Shown here in pieces: positions 1-9,775 of a stretch of 64,000 nucleotides of DNA (within the stretch, counting starts at the first letter, position 1; every line of letters begins with the position of its first letter). The notes under the pieces are model-generated. The model saw only the letters and a program-made list of their open reading frames with translations, did no database searches and was not told where the DNA came from. Location: assembly GCA_016748015.1 (NCBI GenBank), contig JAAOMT010000617.1:969432-1033431 (forward strand). Reading direction: 5' to 3'. The position numbers and the translations under genes are program-made. Source of the stretch: Geosiphon pyriformis. Lineage: Eukaryota; Glomeromycota; Glomeromycetes; Archaeosporales; Geosiphonaceae.

Positions 1-565
1 TTCAAGTTCATAGAATAGTGTTACAACAAGTTGTATAAAAGAAGAGCTTCTCTCTTCGAGAAAATGTATCTTACTTTAGATTTATCTCTTAAAACTATTC
101 CTATACACACAAAAAGAAATAAATATCAAATAATTCGAAAAACCAAATTCTTTAATTATTGTACTTGGAAAATCCCCAAAACCCAACTAACATTTTGAAA
201 TTGATTAGCTACCAATTTTAGTAAACTGTTAGTGACTCCAGGCCTGGATAGAAAACGTTCCCTTGATAAGATCCTATTTCTTTTACACTTCTTTTATTTT
301 TCTTTCTTTTTTTATTACAATCATTAGGGTAGCCTACAGACAAGATTCCTATAGAAGAGTTGACTTTCACAGTAAAGTAACTACACATTTTTTTTAGTGA
401 GCTTCCAGACGAGCAATTCCTGGGAAAGAGTTGATGTTTACTACAACATAACTACATAAAGCAACTGGCACGGAATTGGCCATTCCACTCATAAGCCCAG
501 CAAGTTCAAATTATAGGAGATAATTTGAAGATAAATTCAGTTACTGGAGGTTCAACCACATCCAG
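1..565. other. non-coding leader with a duplicated ~50-bp motif
   Basis: No credible coding sequence is seen before the RT/RNase H fragment that starts near 570. Two diverged copies of a roughly 50-bp motif lie at about 338-387 and 403-457. Both run CAGAC..GATTCCT or CAATTCCT, then AGAGTTGA, then TAACTAC. The G1 LTR found at 3264-3941 is not recognisable here, so the 5' half of that element is missing, rearranged or outside the window. Confidence 0.4.
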
Positions 566-569
566 AAAA

Positions 570-1217
570 CGTGAATTCACAGCAAATAAGTATCAACAAC
601 ATTACAGAAAAGAGACCAAAAACCTCCAGTAATATTATGAACTACACTCTTTTCTTGGTTTGGCCTCTTATTATCGCAAGTTTGTCAAGGATTTCTCCAA
701 AATTGCTGCTCCTCTTAATCAGCTACTTAGGAAAAACATCAATTATCACTGGGGCACTCATTAACAAAAAGCATTTGAAATTCTGAAGGAAAAACTGGTT
801 ACAGAACCCATCCTCATGCAACCTAATTTGGATCAACCTTTTATCCTCCACACTGATGCATCTGGCTATGGACTTGGTGCTGTTTTTTTCCAAAAAGACG
901 AAGATGGCAGGGAACATGCCATAGCATATGCCAGTAGAACTCTCACACCAGCAGAAAGGAATTACTCAGTCACTGAGCAAGAATGCTTAGCAGTAGTTTG
1001 GGCTACCAGCTACTGGGACAAATATCTTAAGGGTGTGAAATTTTTGGTGATAACAGATCACCAAGCTTTGGTTTGGCTACGCAACAAAAGAAACCTGGAA
1101 CATAAACGGATAACTCTCTGAATACTCCACTTGGACGAATTCGACTATGACATTCAACACCACAAAAGAGCTAATCATCAAAACGCCGACGCTCTCTTCA
1201 GACTTACCATCCAGTGA
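570..1217 (+). pseudogene. RT thumb and RNase H fragment of G1 Pol
   Basis: The frame begins in the end of the RT domain, with FLGLASYYRKFVKDFSK (about 651-700), a signature of Ty3/gypsy RT connection regions. RNase H follows, with HTDASGYGLGA (catalytic Asp) near 850, TEQECLAVVWA (catalytic Glu) near 975 and TDHQALVWL (catalytic Asp) near 1055. The tether HHKRANHQNADAL is near 1160. Two internal stops interrupt one frame: TAA at about 762, where family members have Gln, and TGA at 1119, where they have Trp. Both are transition changes. The frame ends at TGA 1215-1217, and integrase follows in another frame. Confidence 0.85.
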
Positions 1218-1282
1218 TAGTAAAACCCTCTCAAACCAAACCAACTTAATTATTTATAACTCCCCCACAAACAAACACGATA

Positions 1283-2590
1283 ATGGACTTGGACAACTAC
1301 TCTGCTTTAATGAAATTTTTGGGTAAAAAACAATACCCGCCAGACTATACTCGACAGCAAAGAGAATATTTGTGCAAACAATCAAATTTCTATTTGATTT
1401 GCCAGAACCAGTTATATAAAAGAAATAAAAAAGATCCTGACTGCCCCCAAAGAGTCATTAAATTTGAAGAAAGAAAAATTGTGATCTACAATATGCACAC
1501 TGATCCATTAGCTGGACACTTTGGAAAAACAAAAACAATTCAGAAAACTTTAGCTCACTATTATTGACCTACCTTGGGAAAAGACATTGCTAAATACATT
1601 AAAACCTGTGATATCTGCCAAAGAAGAGAAAAACCCAATCGCAAGGAAGATATCCATCCAATCTTTGTTGGTCAACCATTTAATAGAATTGGTATAGATG
1701 TTGTTGGACCTTTAACAGTAACTCCTAATGGCAACAGATATATTATCACAGCTACCGACTATCTTACAAAGTGGGTAGAAGCAAGAGCCATCCCAGATCA
1801 AACAGCAGTCTCAATTGCCAATTTCATTTATGAAGATATTATCTGTTGCTATGGCTCCCCCAAAAAACTTTTATCTGATAGAGGAAGAGCTTTTCTCAGT
1901 ACACTGGTTGAAGAACTTTACAGAAAAATGGGAATATGTCATAAACTCTCTTCCCTTTATTACCCCCAAACAAATGGCCTAATGGAACATTTCAATAGAA
2001 CACTATGTGAAACCCTAGCCAAAACCAGTGAAGAAACCAACCTATGGGACAAAGTATTGCCTTCAGCTTTGTTCGCCTACAGAACTGTGAATTATGACAT
2101 AACAAGTTATGAACTCTTTTATCTGCTCTATAGACAAATGGCAACTCTACCAATAAAAACGGATATAGAAATAATACCTTTTGAAGAAATAACAATAGGA
2201 GATTACAAGAACATTTTGCAAAGAAGACTTGGTACCATTCTTGACTCATTAGTAAAAGCACAAATAATTGTCTTTGAAAAGATAAAACAGTTCCAAGAGA
2301 AGCTTAAAAAGAAAAAGACTTATAAAACACTTTCCTTAAGTGTTGGTGACTTAGTTTTGGAATACCGTTCAGACAGAAACAATGTCTATAGTAATAAATT
2401 CTCTAGCCAGTGGAAAGGATCCTTTATAGTCAACAAAGTTTTGAATAATGGTTCTTATATCTTACAAGATCAATATGGAACAATATTCAGTAATCACCCT
2501 GTTTATAACACGCGACTCAAGAAATATCACAAACGACCTGATTGGTTACCTGTTGTGGTAATACCGACCCAAATGATCAGCAAAAATTAG
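1283..2590 (+). pseudogene. G1 integrase (HHCC, D,D-35-E core, GPY/F-like tail)
   Basis: The first segment (1283-1567) carries the His side of the HHCC zinc domain, MHTDPLAGHFGKTKT. A TGA at 1565-1567 interrupts the conserved YYWP. The second segment (1574-2590) continues in frame with CDICQRRE, completing the zinc ligands. The rve core has GIDVVGPL (Asp at residue 42 of the second segment), LLSDRGRAFLS (Asp 102) and YPQTNGLMEHFNRT (Glu 138), giving exact D-35-E spacing. The tail QWKGSFIVNKVLNNGSYIL matches the GPY/F module of Ty3/gypsy integrases. All catalytic residues are present, so the premature TGA is the clearest lesion. A Leu-Tyr-rich stretch near 2110-2140 is diverged. Confidence 0.88.
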
Positions 2591-2637
2591 ATATAAATAA
2601 ATGCACCATTCCCAAAACAGAGGTATTTTCAATCAAC

Positions 2638-3294
2638 ATGAACAATTATTTTCTGGATCAAAACATTCAAAATGCTTTCTATACTCTCCATGAGTACTGG
2701 ATCAAGAACTATCCAAGTGCTACTCTGACTATTGGAAAACAAACCACTATAACAGACAACAGTGAAACTCACACTGTTATTAGACCAAAGAAAACAACTA
2801 CCAGAAGAGAAAAAATTGGTGGCAAAATGGATAAATACCTGCTGGAAAGCATAACAGCAGCAATACTTTCACCTTTCAGCACAATTGGAAAAACAATACA
2901 AGAAATCTTGCCCATAGACAAAAACTTGTCATATAGAAGACAACTAGAACTCTATGGTCGTCTTGGTGAAATCATAGAAGACATGAAGCTCATGAAGAAA
3001 ACAACTTCAGAGATACAAGTGGAAATTTTGGACATTATACAATTAGATGTCCCAAGAGTTTTGACCATTGCTAAAAGAGCCAGAACTCTAATACAAAGAT
3101 TTGGTCTCTTGGATACAAAGCTTATTTTGCCTCAAGTACTATATACTCTATCCACAAAAGACTTCAACAAATTAGTTAGTTTTGAGTTAGACAAAACCCT
3201 TCACATAGACTATCCCATAAATAGTTTGATTTTGCCGAAGCTCAATCTCTTTGGAGAGGATGATGTTATGGTTGAAACACATAGTTTTTATTAA
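2638..3294 (+). CDS. extra 3' ORF of G1, function unknown
   Basis: This intact ORF lies between integrase and the 3' LTR. The frame is open back to about 2542, overlapping the end of integrase in another frame, but the first ATG is at 2638, giving 218 residues. It is hydrophilic and helix-rich, with no signal peptide or membrane segment, so it is not an obvious env gene. A Lys/Arg-rich stretch (RPKKTTTRREK) is followed by a region starting MDKYLLESITAAIL that ends with short Leu/Ile-rich helices. It is the longest uninterrupted reading frame of this element. I do not recognise the family. It could be an accessory ORF of the element or a captured sequence. Confidence 0.55.
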   Translation: MNNYFLDQNIQNAFYTLHEYWIKNYPSATLTIGKQTTITDNSETHTVIRPKKTTTRREKIGGKMDKYLLESITAAILSPFSTIGKTIQEILPIDKNLSYRRQLELYGRLGEIIEDMKLMKKTTSEIQVEILDIIQLDVPRVLTIAKRARTLIQRFGLLDTKLILPQVLYTLSTKDFNKLVSFELDKTLHIDYPINSLILPKLNLFGEDDVMVETHSFY

Positions 3295-3350
3295 TTATCA
3301 CATGTATTAGCCACTGATGTCATATAATTAGCCACCCTATTTTTAGATAT

Positions 3351-3422
3351 TGATCATTGACTTGATCAATGACTTGACCGTTGACCTGATCATTGATCTG
3401 ATCATTGACCTGGTCATTGACC
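3351..3422 (+). repeat. six tandem 12-mers in the G1 LTR U3
   Basis: Six consecutive 12-bp units fill exactly 72 bp, with consensus TGATCATTGACC. The units vary at one to three positions. The core contains the palindrome TGATCA and TTGAC. The array ends about 12 bp before the TATA-like CTATATAAGC, a position that suits an upstream activating array. Confidence 0.85.
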
Positions 3423-3430
3423 ACTTTAGA

Positions 3431-3445
3431 TAGCTATATAAGCAA
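3431..3445 (+). promoter_or_regulatory. TATA-like box of the G1 LTR
   Basis: GCTATATAAGC lies just downstream of the 12-mer array and about 215 bp upstream of an AATAAAG signal. This is the layout expected of an LTR promoter. No transcription start can be defined from sequence alone. Confidence 0.45.
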
Positions 3446-3915
3446 TGATTCTCTTAGCTGTAGAAAGACATGATAAAAGTAACGAAATAAACAATATTAA
3501 TTACTTCCTTTCATAATCGCTTATTCCCCTTTCCTTATCTTCAAGTATCTACTTGTTGGCATTCACATACCTTATCTTTTCCCTTTTTTGATTTGTATTT
3601 GTTAGAATTAGCCTGAGAAGCAATTGGCTTGCTCTTGTAATTTATTGAATAAAGAAACAATTGAAAAGTACAACGATATCTGTTATTGATTCTAAGAATT
3701 GCCGAGTTGAGGCATAGAATAATAGCAGTGGTGTTATCTTGTTGACAATCATGGACTATTCCTCTACTTTCAGATTTAAGAAAAGATTAGTGACTGTGAT
3801 TTTTATGAAACTAATCACACACATTGAATTCCTACTTATTCAATTCGCTCCCTTATTGTAATTCCTTCTTTGTTTATTTCCATCACCATACAATACTGTT
3901 CTCCCTTGCTATCCA

Positions 3916-5001
3916 TTAGCTTGTTACTCCAACCCGTAACAATACCACAACACAGCGTGTTCTGTTGCCAGTCTCCAATGAACAATTGATGACACAAGTT
4001 TTCCCACTGGTCCCTTCCAATAGATTCCCAAAATCATGAGCTGTCATTCCCACTGGCAAAGTAAACAAAAGTGCCCTGAATTGATCCCTAAAAGCCCATG
4101 TCTCACAATCTCTCACAGTCTTGACCACATGCACAGAATTTTTCCCAACTAGGAAAGACCATTTTGATGCCAACAGATCAGCCTGGCTAGATTTGGCAAA
4201 CTCCACCACAGCCTTCTGCCACAGCCCAATTAACTGAACTTTGATAGACACAATCTGACCATACTCGGATACTGCGGTGATGATTATTTCTTTTGGCATA
4301 TCCATAGGAATTTTCTTGATTACTACAGTCTGATCCGAGCAAATTCCTTGTCTCTTAAGATCGCTGTTTACTATGATGTTATTTTCCTTGGCCAATGATG
4401 CGGCCTTTTCCAAGCTCTCTGATAAAGTAAACATTGATCTGATGATCCTTTCAAATTTTGAGGGGGTAGTGGCCCCCCCAAAACCGTTGATTTTTGAAAA
4501 CAATTTCCTGATCAATTGAGTTTTTACAGTCGCCGATTTGCCTTCCATAGCTGAGAGATTAATATCTAATGCAAAGGACTTCCTAACAGCGACTTCCACT
4601 TGAGATTTAACAATTTTGGGATCCAACCACATTTTTTTTAAAGGAATACCAAGAGGAGGGGGGAGAGAACCGCCATCATCATCATTTACGTTGTAATCTA
4701 ATGAACCAAGAGGGGAGCTGCAATCCAAATTATTCTTAACTCTCTTTGCCTTAGGAGTTGTTGCAGCTGAGCCAAAAAGAGATCCATCATCACCACCAGC
4801 CAAGATGCTACCAGCAACACTGTTACCAGAATCACTTTTCATATTCGAGTATTGACTCCCACCAGAATGAGGTTTGGCCAAAACAGCTTTGTTTTTATCA
4901 CCAAACTGATTCATATGATGAAGGGAAACTCTTTTTTTTTGAGAGAAGGGACCACCAACAGAACCAGAAGAAGCACCAACAGGAGCTTTCTTATTCGACA
5001 T
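3916..5001 (-). pseudogene. LINE L2-type ORF1 fragment, 3' truncated
   Basis: ATG at 5001 begins a Ser/Gly-rich N-terminus (MSNKKAPVGASSGSVGG) followed by KSFALDINLSAMEGKSA and RKLFSKINGFGG. An RRM-like segment, TVVIKKIPMDMPKEIII...WQKAVVEFAKSSQADLL, comes next, then the start of a second one (FRALLFTLPVGMTAHDFGN). The same blocks occur in the L2 ORF1 copies at 24221 and 57041. The open frame upstream of 5001 is the neighbouring element's tail and flank, so I reject the longer start. Family members continue through a second RRM-like domain to a CCHC knuckle. Here homology stops at about 3942, where the G1 LTR begins. Confidence 0.75.
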
Positions 5002-5107
5002 ACTACTGCCAGAAGCAGCTTCCAAGTCCACAATAAAAGGATTATTTGTAAGAAAAATGTTGAGATACAGCAAGTGAAAAACAAAAAAAACTACTTTCAA
5101 AATTTTT

Positions 5108-5225
5108 TTTTATTATATTTTAATGAACGAGACCCAAATACTACCTAAACTATAATACCACAGAAGAGATTACATTATAGGTGTAAATCATGCATTTTCT
5201 ACATGTGATCAGACACTCGATCCAA
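5108..5225 (-). repeat. LINE-type 3' tail of H1 copy A
   Basis: The minus strand reads CATGTAGAAAATGCATGATT, then a T-rich stretch, then GGGTCTCGTTCATTAAAATA and an A-rich end. The same series, with substitutions, ends the LINE copies at 22700, 30770, 34610, 49690 and 51010. It is the likely 3' recognition sequence for target-primed reverse transcription. Confidence 0.7.
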
Positions 5226-5236
5226 TCAAGGACTCA

Positions 5237-7354
5237 CTATGCTAAATCAAAAGTAAGTGGAAATAATTCCAACCCATGAATTCTCTCAATGATACCATTC
5301 AGATTCCTAGAGTCAAAAATAAACTCACTAAGAAACAATCTAGTAGACTCAATATTGCCTCTGGTTTCAGCACCAGACATATGCCACAAAGCAATAACAC
5401 GCTCAATAGTGTCCTCACTTAAAAAAGAAGGCTTAGCAGCTAGCATATCATCATAATCCATATCACCAAAGTCAACCTCAGATCTAAGACAAGCAATGTC
5501 CTTGGAGACCCCAACCAAGAGATTAGAAAAATTGTTAGCAGCACTTTTCATAGAAATGAGATCCTTCTCGACCTGAACAGTCTTAGCAGCATTATCATCA
5601 AGAAGACGAGACACCAAAGCAACCAAAGAACCAACAGGCTTAACAATAGACTTAACCAGAGCAGCCAAATCCGAAATCTGCTTTTCCAAAGAGTCCAATC
5701 TAGAACCAACAGCAGGATCAACAACAGAAGCAGCCAAAGAAGCCACCAAAAGAGGAAACTCAGAAAGACCAGAAGAAGCAGCAGTCTTGGCATATAAAGC
5801 AGAATTCACAAAATGAGACTTGAAAACCTTGGGAGTGGGGGGTGGGGAAATCTTGCAATCTATGGCCAGATGGCCCATTTCTTGACACCTAAAGCAGCGC
5901 CGGCAGCCAGGAGTTTCCCACCAGATACGGCATTTCCTTAGAGTACCAGTCTTGACTACAGCAGAATCCAAATCACCTTGAGAGCCAAATGTAACCAAAG
6001 CAAACTGGAAATAACGACCAGAATCAGGAAAACGAGGGATGAAACATGTACGACCACCAATCTGAGAAATCATATCACTGATTTCAAAGGCAGTACAACC
6101 AGGGGGAAGGTTGACCAATTTGGCCTTAAACTTATCACAAGACAAAATAGTCTCATTTTGATTTATTAGAGGGAGAATTCTAACACTATCCTTGTCCACC
6201 AAGACTGACCAATGCTTCAAGACAGACATAACAGAGTCCAATTTTTCAAAATAAACCACCACATACTGCCAAATGCCAGCAGGCTTCAGCACAACATGAG
6301 CGACACTACCAAACACACTAAGAGTCAACTTAATGTCAGCAGCAGACACACCCAAAGGTACATCATGCAGCACAACAGCAGCAGAAGAAGAACCAAATTC
6401 AGAAACCACCAAAGACTTGGCAATTTTGAGAGTGGCCAAACGAACAGAGCTTGTAAGCTCAACCAGAAACGCAGCTTCCAAAGACTGTTGAGAAGCAAAC
6501 TCTACACAGAAAAGCTTTACATTGTCTTTTGAAACAGATTTGGCACCCAAAAAACCATGCACAGACTGAAAAACAGTCTTAACATAAGCCAATTTGGTCT
6601 TGAAAATAGCACCAGGCACCAGAGTGGAGGCCACCTACCCAGCAAATCTTTGATGACTAGTAATAGTTTTCCAAGCACCACCAAAAGTAACACCAGAAAC
6701 TAGAGAAGGAGATAAATCAGTTTCCATTTAATCAGCCCAGTTCTCAAGAACAGGTGACCCAACAGGAGGAGATTGTTTTGCTTCTAAAACCAGCAATAAT
6801 CTACTGGAAAACACCACATTTAGCAACACAACCAGTGGTTGATCTTGGCCCATCTTAGATGATGTGCCAAATGATGCTACTGAGATCTCATCTAGGATCT
6901 CATTGGGAACCACAAAGGGGTTCGGTGTAACAATAGCAGAGGCAAGCAACTGCCCCCACTTTTCTGAACTTTTGGTCTTTTTGACCATTTTTTTTGAAGA
7001 GGTGGTGCCAGAAGCACCAGATATTGAGTCTATAGAGGGGAAGACCAGCTTATTTACTGGTCTATTATTAAAAACTTTTGGGCTCTTAGTCAGGGTGGAG
7101 GCAATACTGGAACTAATCCAAGTGTGTCTCTTTGAAAGAACTTTGACTGGTGAAAAACCAGCCAAAGATGGGGAAGTTGATTCAGTAGCTACCAAAGGCA
7201 GCTTTTCACGATTACTGGGTAAGAGGAAGGCTTCTAAAATGTTTTGCCTAGTTGCTTCTACAACAGAAAGAGCTTCTCTGGTTGAAATTTTATTAGATAT
7301 CTTAGGACAGATATCAGATGCAGCCTTTTTACTCTTAGCTCTAGTTGTGGTCAT
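5237..7354 (-). pseudogene. H1 ORF1 protein: RRM-like domains, CCHC knuckle, coiled coil
   Basis: One frame runs 706 codons from ATG 7354 to the stop at 5237, broken only by TAA at 6728 and TAG near 6638, each a transition from Gln or Trp. The N-terminal ~200 residues are Ser/Thr/Lys-rich and probably disordered. RRM-like segments follow (AVVLHDVPLGVSAADIK; AKLVNLPPGCTAFEISDMI). Next is a perfect CX2CX4HX4C knuckle, CFRCQEMGHLAIDC, near 5860. The region after it (LDSLEKQISDLAALVKSIV) looks coiled-coil. LINE ORF1 proteins of this type bind element RNA. The C-terminal ~60 residues (FLSEDTIERVIALWHMSG on) match nothing I can name. Confidence 0.8.
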
Positions 7355-7445
7355 AAAATTAAGGAGACAAAGAGTAATAGTTTTTTTTTCCTTTCAAAAT
7401 ATGACTCTTTTTCAAGAATTTGGGATGAAGGAGAGAAAGAGTTTT

Positions 7446-8177
7446 TAAACAGTATTTTGGTATTTATGATAAAATTTTTAAATTAAAATTTGTTAATATT
7501 TGACAATATATTATTGTTTATTTTAAGTGTTTTAATATAATTACAGCTATTTTAATATGTTAATTGGTTTTAATAAGCAAAAATAGTTAAAAGTTTTTTT
7601 TATAAATTAAAAAAAATTACTTTTTTTTATAATATGTTTAAAACTAAATTAATCAATTTTTTTTGGTTGTTTAATCTTTAAAATTAATAAATTAATTTTT
7701 TAAGTTGGTAGTTGTGTTTATTTTATTTTTAATTTTTCTGATTTTATAAATAATTTTAATATATAATTGTTATTTTTGGTTTTAAAAATAATCTAAATAC
7801 TATTGTTATTAGAATTAATATTTTAAAAAAGTATTATATCTAATAAAAAATATTTAGTTAATAATATTTTTAATATTAAAATTTTAATCATTTGGCTTTA
7901 AATTATAAAATTTTTTTTTCTTAGATTTTTGTTTTAATTTATTGCTTCAAAATTTTTAATTTGTATTTTGTTAAAATTAAATTTTATGATATAGTTTTTG
8001 TTTGTGTTTTATTAAATTCTTTTATTAATAGTTTTTAGTTACTATTATTAAAAATTTAATAAATTAAATCAAACTGAACTTTAAATATTGTTTAAATTTA
8101 ATTTAAATTATAAACTAAACTTGAACCAAACCAAATTTTGATAAATTTATTATAGTTATATTATTAAACTTATCTTA
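7446..8177. other. AT-rich spacer, no gene
   Basis: Composition is almost entirely A/T with long T runs. No coding sequence or recognisable element domain is visible. The last ~50 bp (about 8128-8182) match sequence at about 58846, as described under the empty-site repeat. Confidence 0.7.
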
Positions 8178-8182
8178 AACAG
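8178..8182. repeat. target site duplication AACAG, left copy
   Basis: AACAG lies directly before the left LTR start (TATTACAGG) and recurs at 19520-19524 directly after the right LTR end. Five base pairs is the usual Ty3/gypsy duplication length. Confidence 0.9.
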
Positions 8183-9044
8183 TATTACAGGTGATTATTT
8201 GGGGTCTCAAAGCAAATAACAAACTTGTAACTTGGTGTTAATAGCTAATATAATTGTTATGATTTGAAGGTTTTGGTTGTTTGAAAGTTTTGGTTGTCTG
8301 AAGATTTAAGTTGAGTTCTTTGTATAATGAACAAAGATTCAATAGTTGTTTTCAGTAGTTTCTTGGAATCACAATTCTGTCAATTTTTTTCTCAGCTTGG
8401 TGGCCGGCAATTTTTTAATAAGCAATTCATATTTCTTACATGTTTTACTCACTTGTAGAGGTCTTTTACCAGACAATCTTTAATGTCAATAACTTAGTAC
8501 TTTAATTTTTAATTAATTAATTAAACAACAAAAAATAACAAAAATAAAAGAAAATAAAATAAAAGAAAGAAAGAAATAAGTCAAGACAATGAATGTTAAT
8601 ATTCTGTTAATAGTCATTATTAAAAGCTATTGTTCCAATGTAGTTAAGTATCAGTTATTATCAATATAAAGTGTTGATAGTAGAAAGTGAATTAAGATAA
8701 CAAATAATTATTTATTGATATTTGTGAACTAGAAGATTGCTTAAATAAAATCTAAACTGAAAGGTCTGTCTTTTTTACTTCTAATGCTACTATTATATAT
8801 ACATAATTGAGATTTCTTAATTCCTTAATTCTTTATATCAGAAATCCTAAAATTCCTGGAATCCTGTAATTTTTTTGAGAGAAATTTTAGAATTCTGGAA
8901 TCTTGCAATTTCTTATACAAGAATCTTAAAATTTCTGGAATTTTGTAATTCCTTTGAGAGAAATCCTGGAATTCCACATTTACTACATCCACTTTTGATT
9001 GGCTAATTTATATACTAATATATTTTTTATATTCTATAAATAAC
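8183..9044 (-). repeat. 3' LTR of G2 copy 1
   Basis: It begins TATTACAGGTGATTATTTGG (plus strand) and ends TTCTATAAATAAC. It aligns along its length with the LTR at 18665-19519 and with the solo LTR at 33352. Its ends are the inverted pair TATTAC/GTAA(C/T) and not TG/CA. The LTRs have many substitutions relative to each other, so the insertion is not recent. Confidence 0.9.
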
Positions 9045-9060
9045 ATTATTTCTTTTTTTT
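9045..9060 (-). promoter_or_regulatory. polypurine tract of G2 copy 1
   Basis: The minus strand reads AAAAAAAAGAAATAAT directly before the 3' LTR. In the plus-strand G2 copy the same position reads AAGGAGGAGATAAT. This position and composition match the plus-strand primer of LTR elements. Confidence 0.65.
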
Positions 9061-9775
9061 AATATTGAGCTCTGTCAAGATCTCTGAACTCTCCTAATTC
9101 TCTTTTCTTGATTATTTTTTGAACTTCTTTTTCAAGAATTACTTGTGTTATTTTGGTCTGTAATTTTTTAAATTGGGTATTTATTTAATTAGTAGTAACT
9201 GTATTCATTACTGTATTGAATAGTACTTTTGGTTGGTCTTGAAATCTGGCATATAATCAATAGATGGCTTTTGCTTGTATTGTTAAATTGTTCTTTCCCA
9301 CAAATTGTTCAAGTTATTATAATATTCTTGAATTGAATAATCACTTTGTCTTATCTATATATAAGTTCTGGATATTCAAATATTGTCCCAAGTGAAAATA
9401 ACAAAAGTTTTTTGGAAATTGTTGTATCTACCAATTCTATGTTTCTATCATTATCTCTTGATATGGTACACCTTCTGTTTGTATTTTTATTGCTGTTTTT
9501 ACTTTTGTTATTATTTTGTCAATGGTGTTTTCTGGTTTTCTTTGTTCTCTGTTTTGAGATCTCTTCTTTGTATTTTTATATCAAATAATTTGTTGGTTAA
9601 TGGTAATTTCTATATTTTGTTGTTGAATCAGTTAGAAGAGTTGTTGTGTCAGTATGTGTATATCATTAGTAATTTCCATTTTTCTGGTATCTTTTGTCAC
9701 ATATACTGTGTTTTTATATACTCCTTTGGTTTGTTCAATTTAACATGTTTGGTTTAATAATTATGATTGGTTTCA
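9061..9775 (-). other. G2 internal spacer between integrase and 3' LTR
   Basis: About 700 bp lie between the last integrase-like coding sequence and the polypurine tract. The plus-strand copy has a spacer of similar length at 46160-46848. No frame is continuously open and no domain is recognised. Hydrophobic plus-strand frames here (9383-9757) are antisense to the element and are probably chance. Confidence 0.5.

Larger units (their letters stand above)
570..3941 (+). mobile_element. Ty3/gypsy retrotransposon, 3' part (family G1)
   Basis: In order on the plus strand lie the RT thumb/connection and RNase H, integrase, an extra 3' ORF, and one LTR. RNase H followed by integrase is the Ty3/gypsy pol order. 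Gag, protease and the RT palm are absent, so only the 3' half is present. The LTR end abuts a LINE ORF1 at 3942, implying insertion into that LINE. Protein sequence and LTR differ clearly from the G2 elements at 8183 and 37781. Confidence 0.85.
3264..3941 (+). repeat. 3' LTR of G1 (TGTTA...TAACA)
   Basis: The segment starts TGTTATGGTTG directly after a purine-rich tract (GGAGAGGATGA, a plausible polypurine tract) and ends CCCGTAACA. The ends form a 5-bp inverted repeat, TGTTA/TAACA, with canonical TG/CA. Inside are a tandem array (3351-3422), a TATA-like CTATATAAGC at about 3434 and AATAAAG near 3649, in the order expected for U3-R-U5. LINE ORF1 coding resumes directly after the right end. 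No second LTR copy is visible in the window, so the boundaries rest on structure alone. Confidence 0.65.
5105..7445 (-). mobile_element. ORF1-only LINE derivative H1, copy A
   Basis: This element of about 2.3 kb has a 5' leader (7355-7445), one long ORF1, a 3' tail (5110-5236) and an A-rich terminus (ATAATAAAAAAAAA on the minus strand). Its 5' leader (CTTTCTCTCCTTCATCCCA) matches that of the L2 LINE at 57690-57745. The tail contains CATGTAGAAAATGCATGA, the hallmark of L2 tails. No endonuclease or RT is encoded between the two termini. A second copy at 31385-34745 has the same layout, so this is a family and not a single deletion. It resembles mammalian HAL1 in organisation. Confidence 0.8.

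Noticed and set aside
2638-3294. Envelope gene in the G1 element
   Set aside because: The ORF is in the env position but shows no signal peptide, transmembrane segment, fusion-like stretch or glycosylated ectodomain pattern.
3351-3422. CRISPR-like repeat array
   Set aside because: The units are contiguous 12-mers with no spacers, inside an LTR of a eukaryotic retrotransposon.
4758-5036. Gln/His-rich plus-strand frame
   Set aside because: Antisense to the Ser/Gly-rich N-terminus of the LINE ORF1. Repetitive codons produce it.
5002-5100. N-terminal hydrophobic extension of the ORF1 at 3916-5001, resembling a signal peptide
   Set aside because: It begins at TTG and comes from the flank next to the 3' end of H1 copy A. 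Homology starts only at ATG 5001.
5548-5793. Leu/Trp-rich 81-codon minus frame
   Set aside because: Alternate-frame shadow of the coiled-coil part of H1 ORF1. The same shadow appears at 32925-33134 in the other copy.
9383-9757. Hydrophobic plus-strand frames that look like membrane proteins
   Set aside because: They are antisense to the G2 spacer between integrase and LTR. T-rich DNA gives Phe/Leu/Ile/Tyr-rich frames by chance, and there is no start context or homology.
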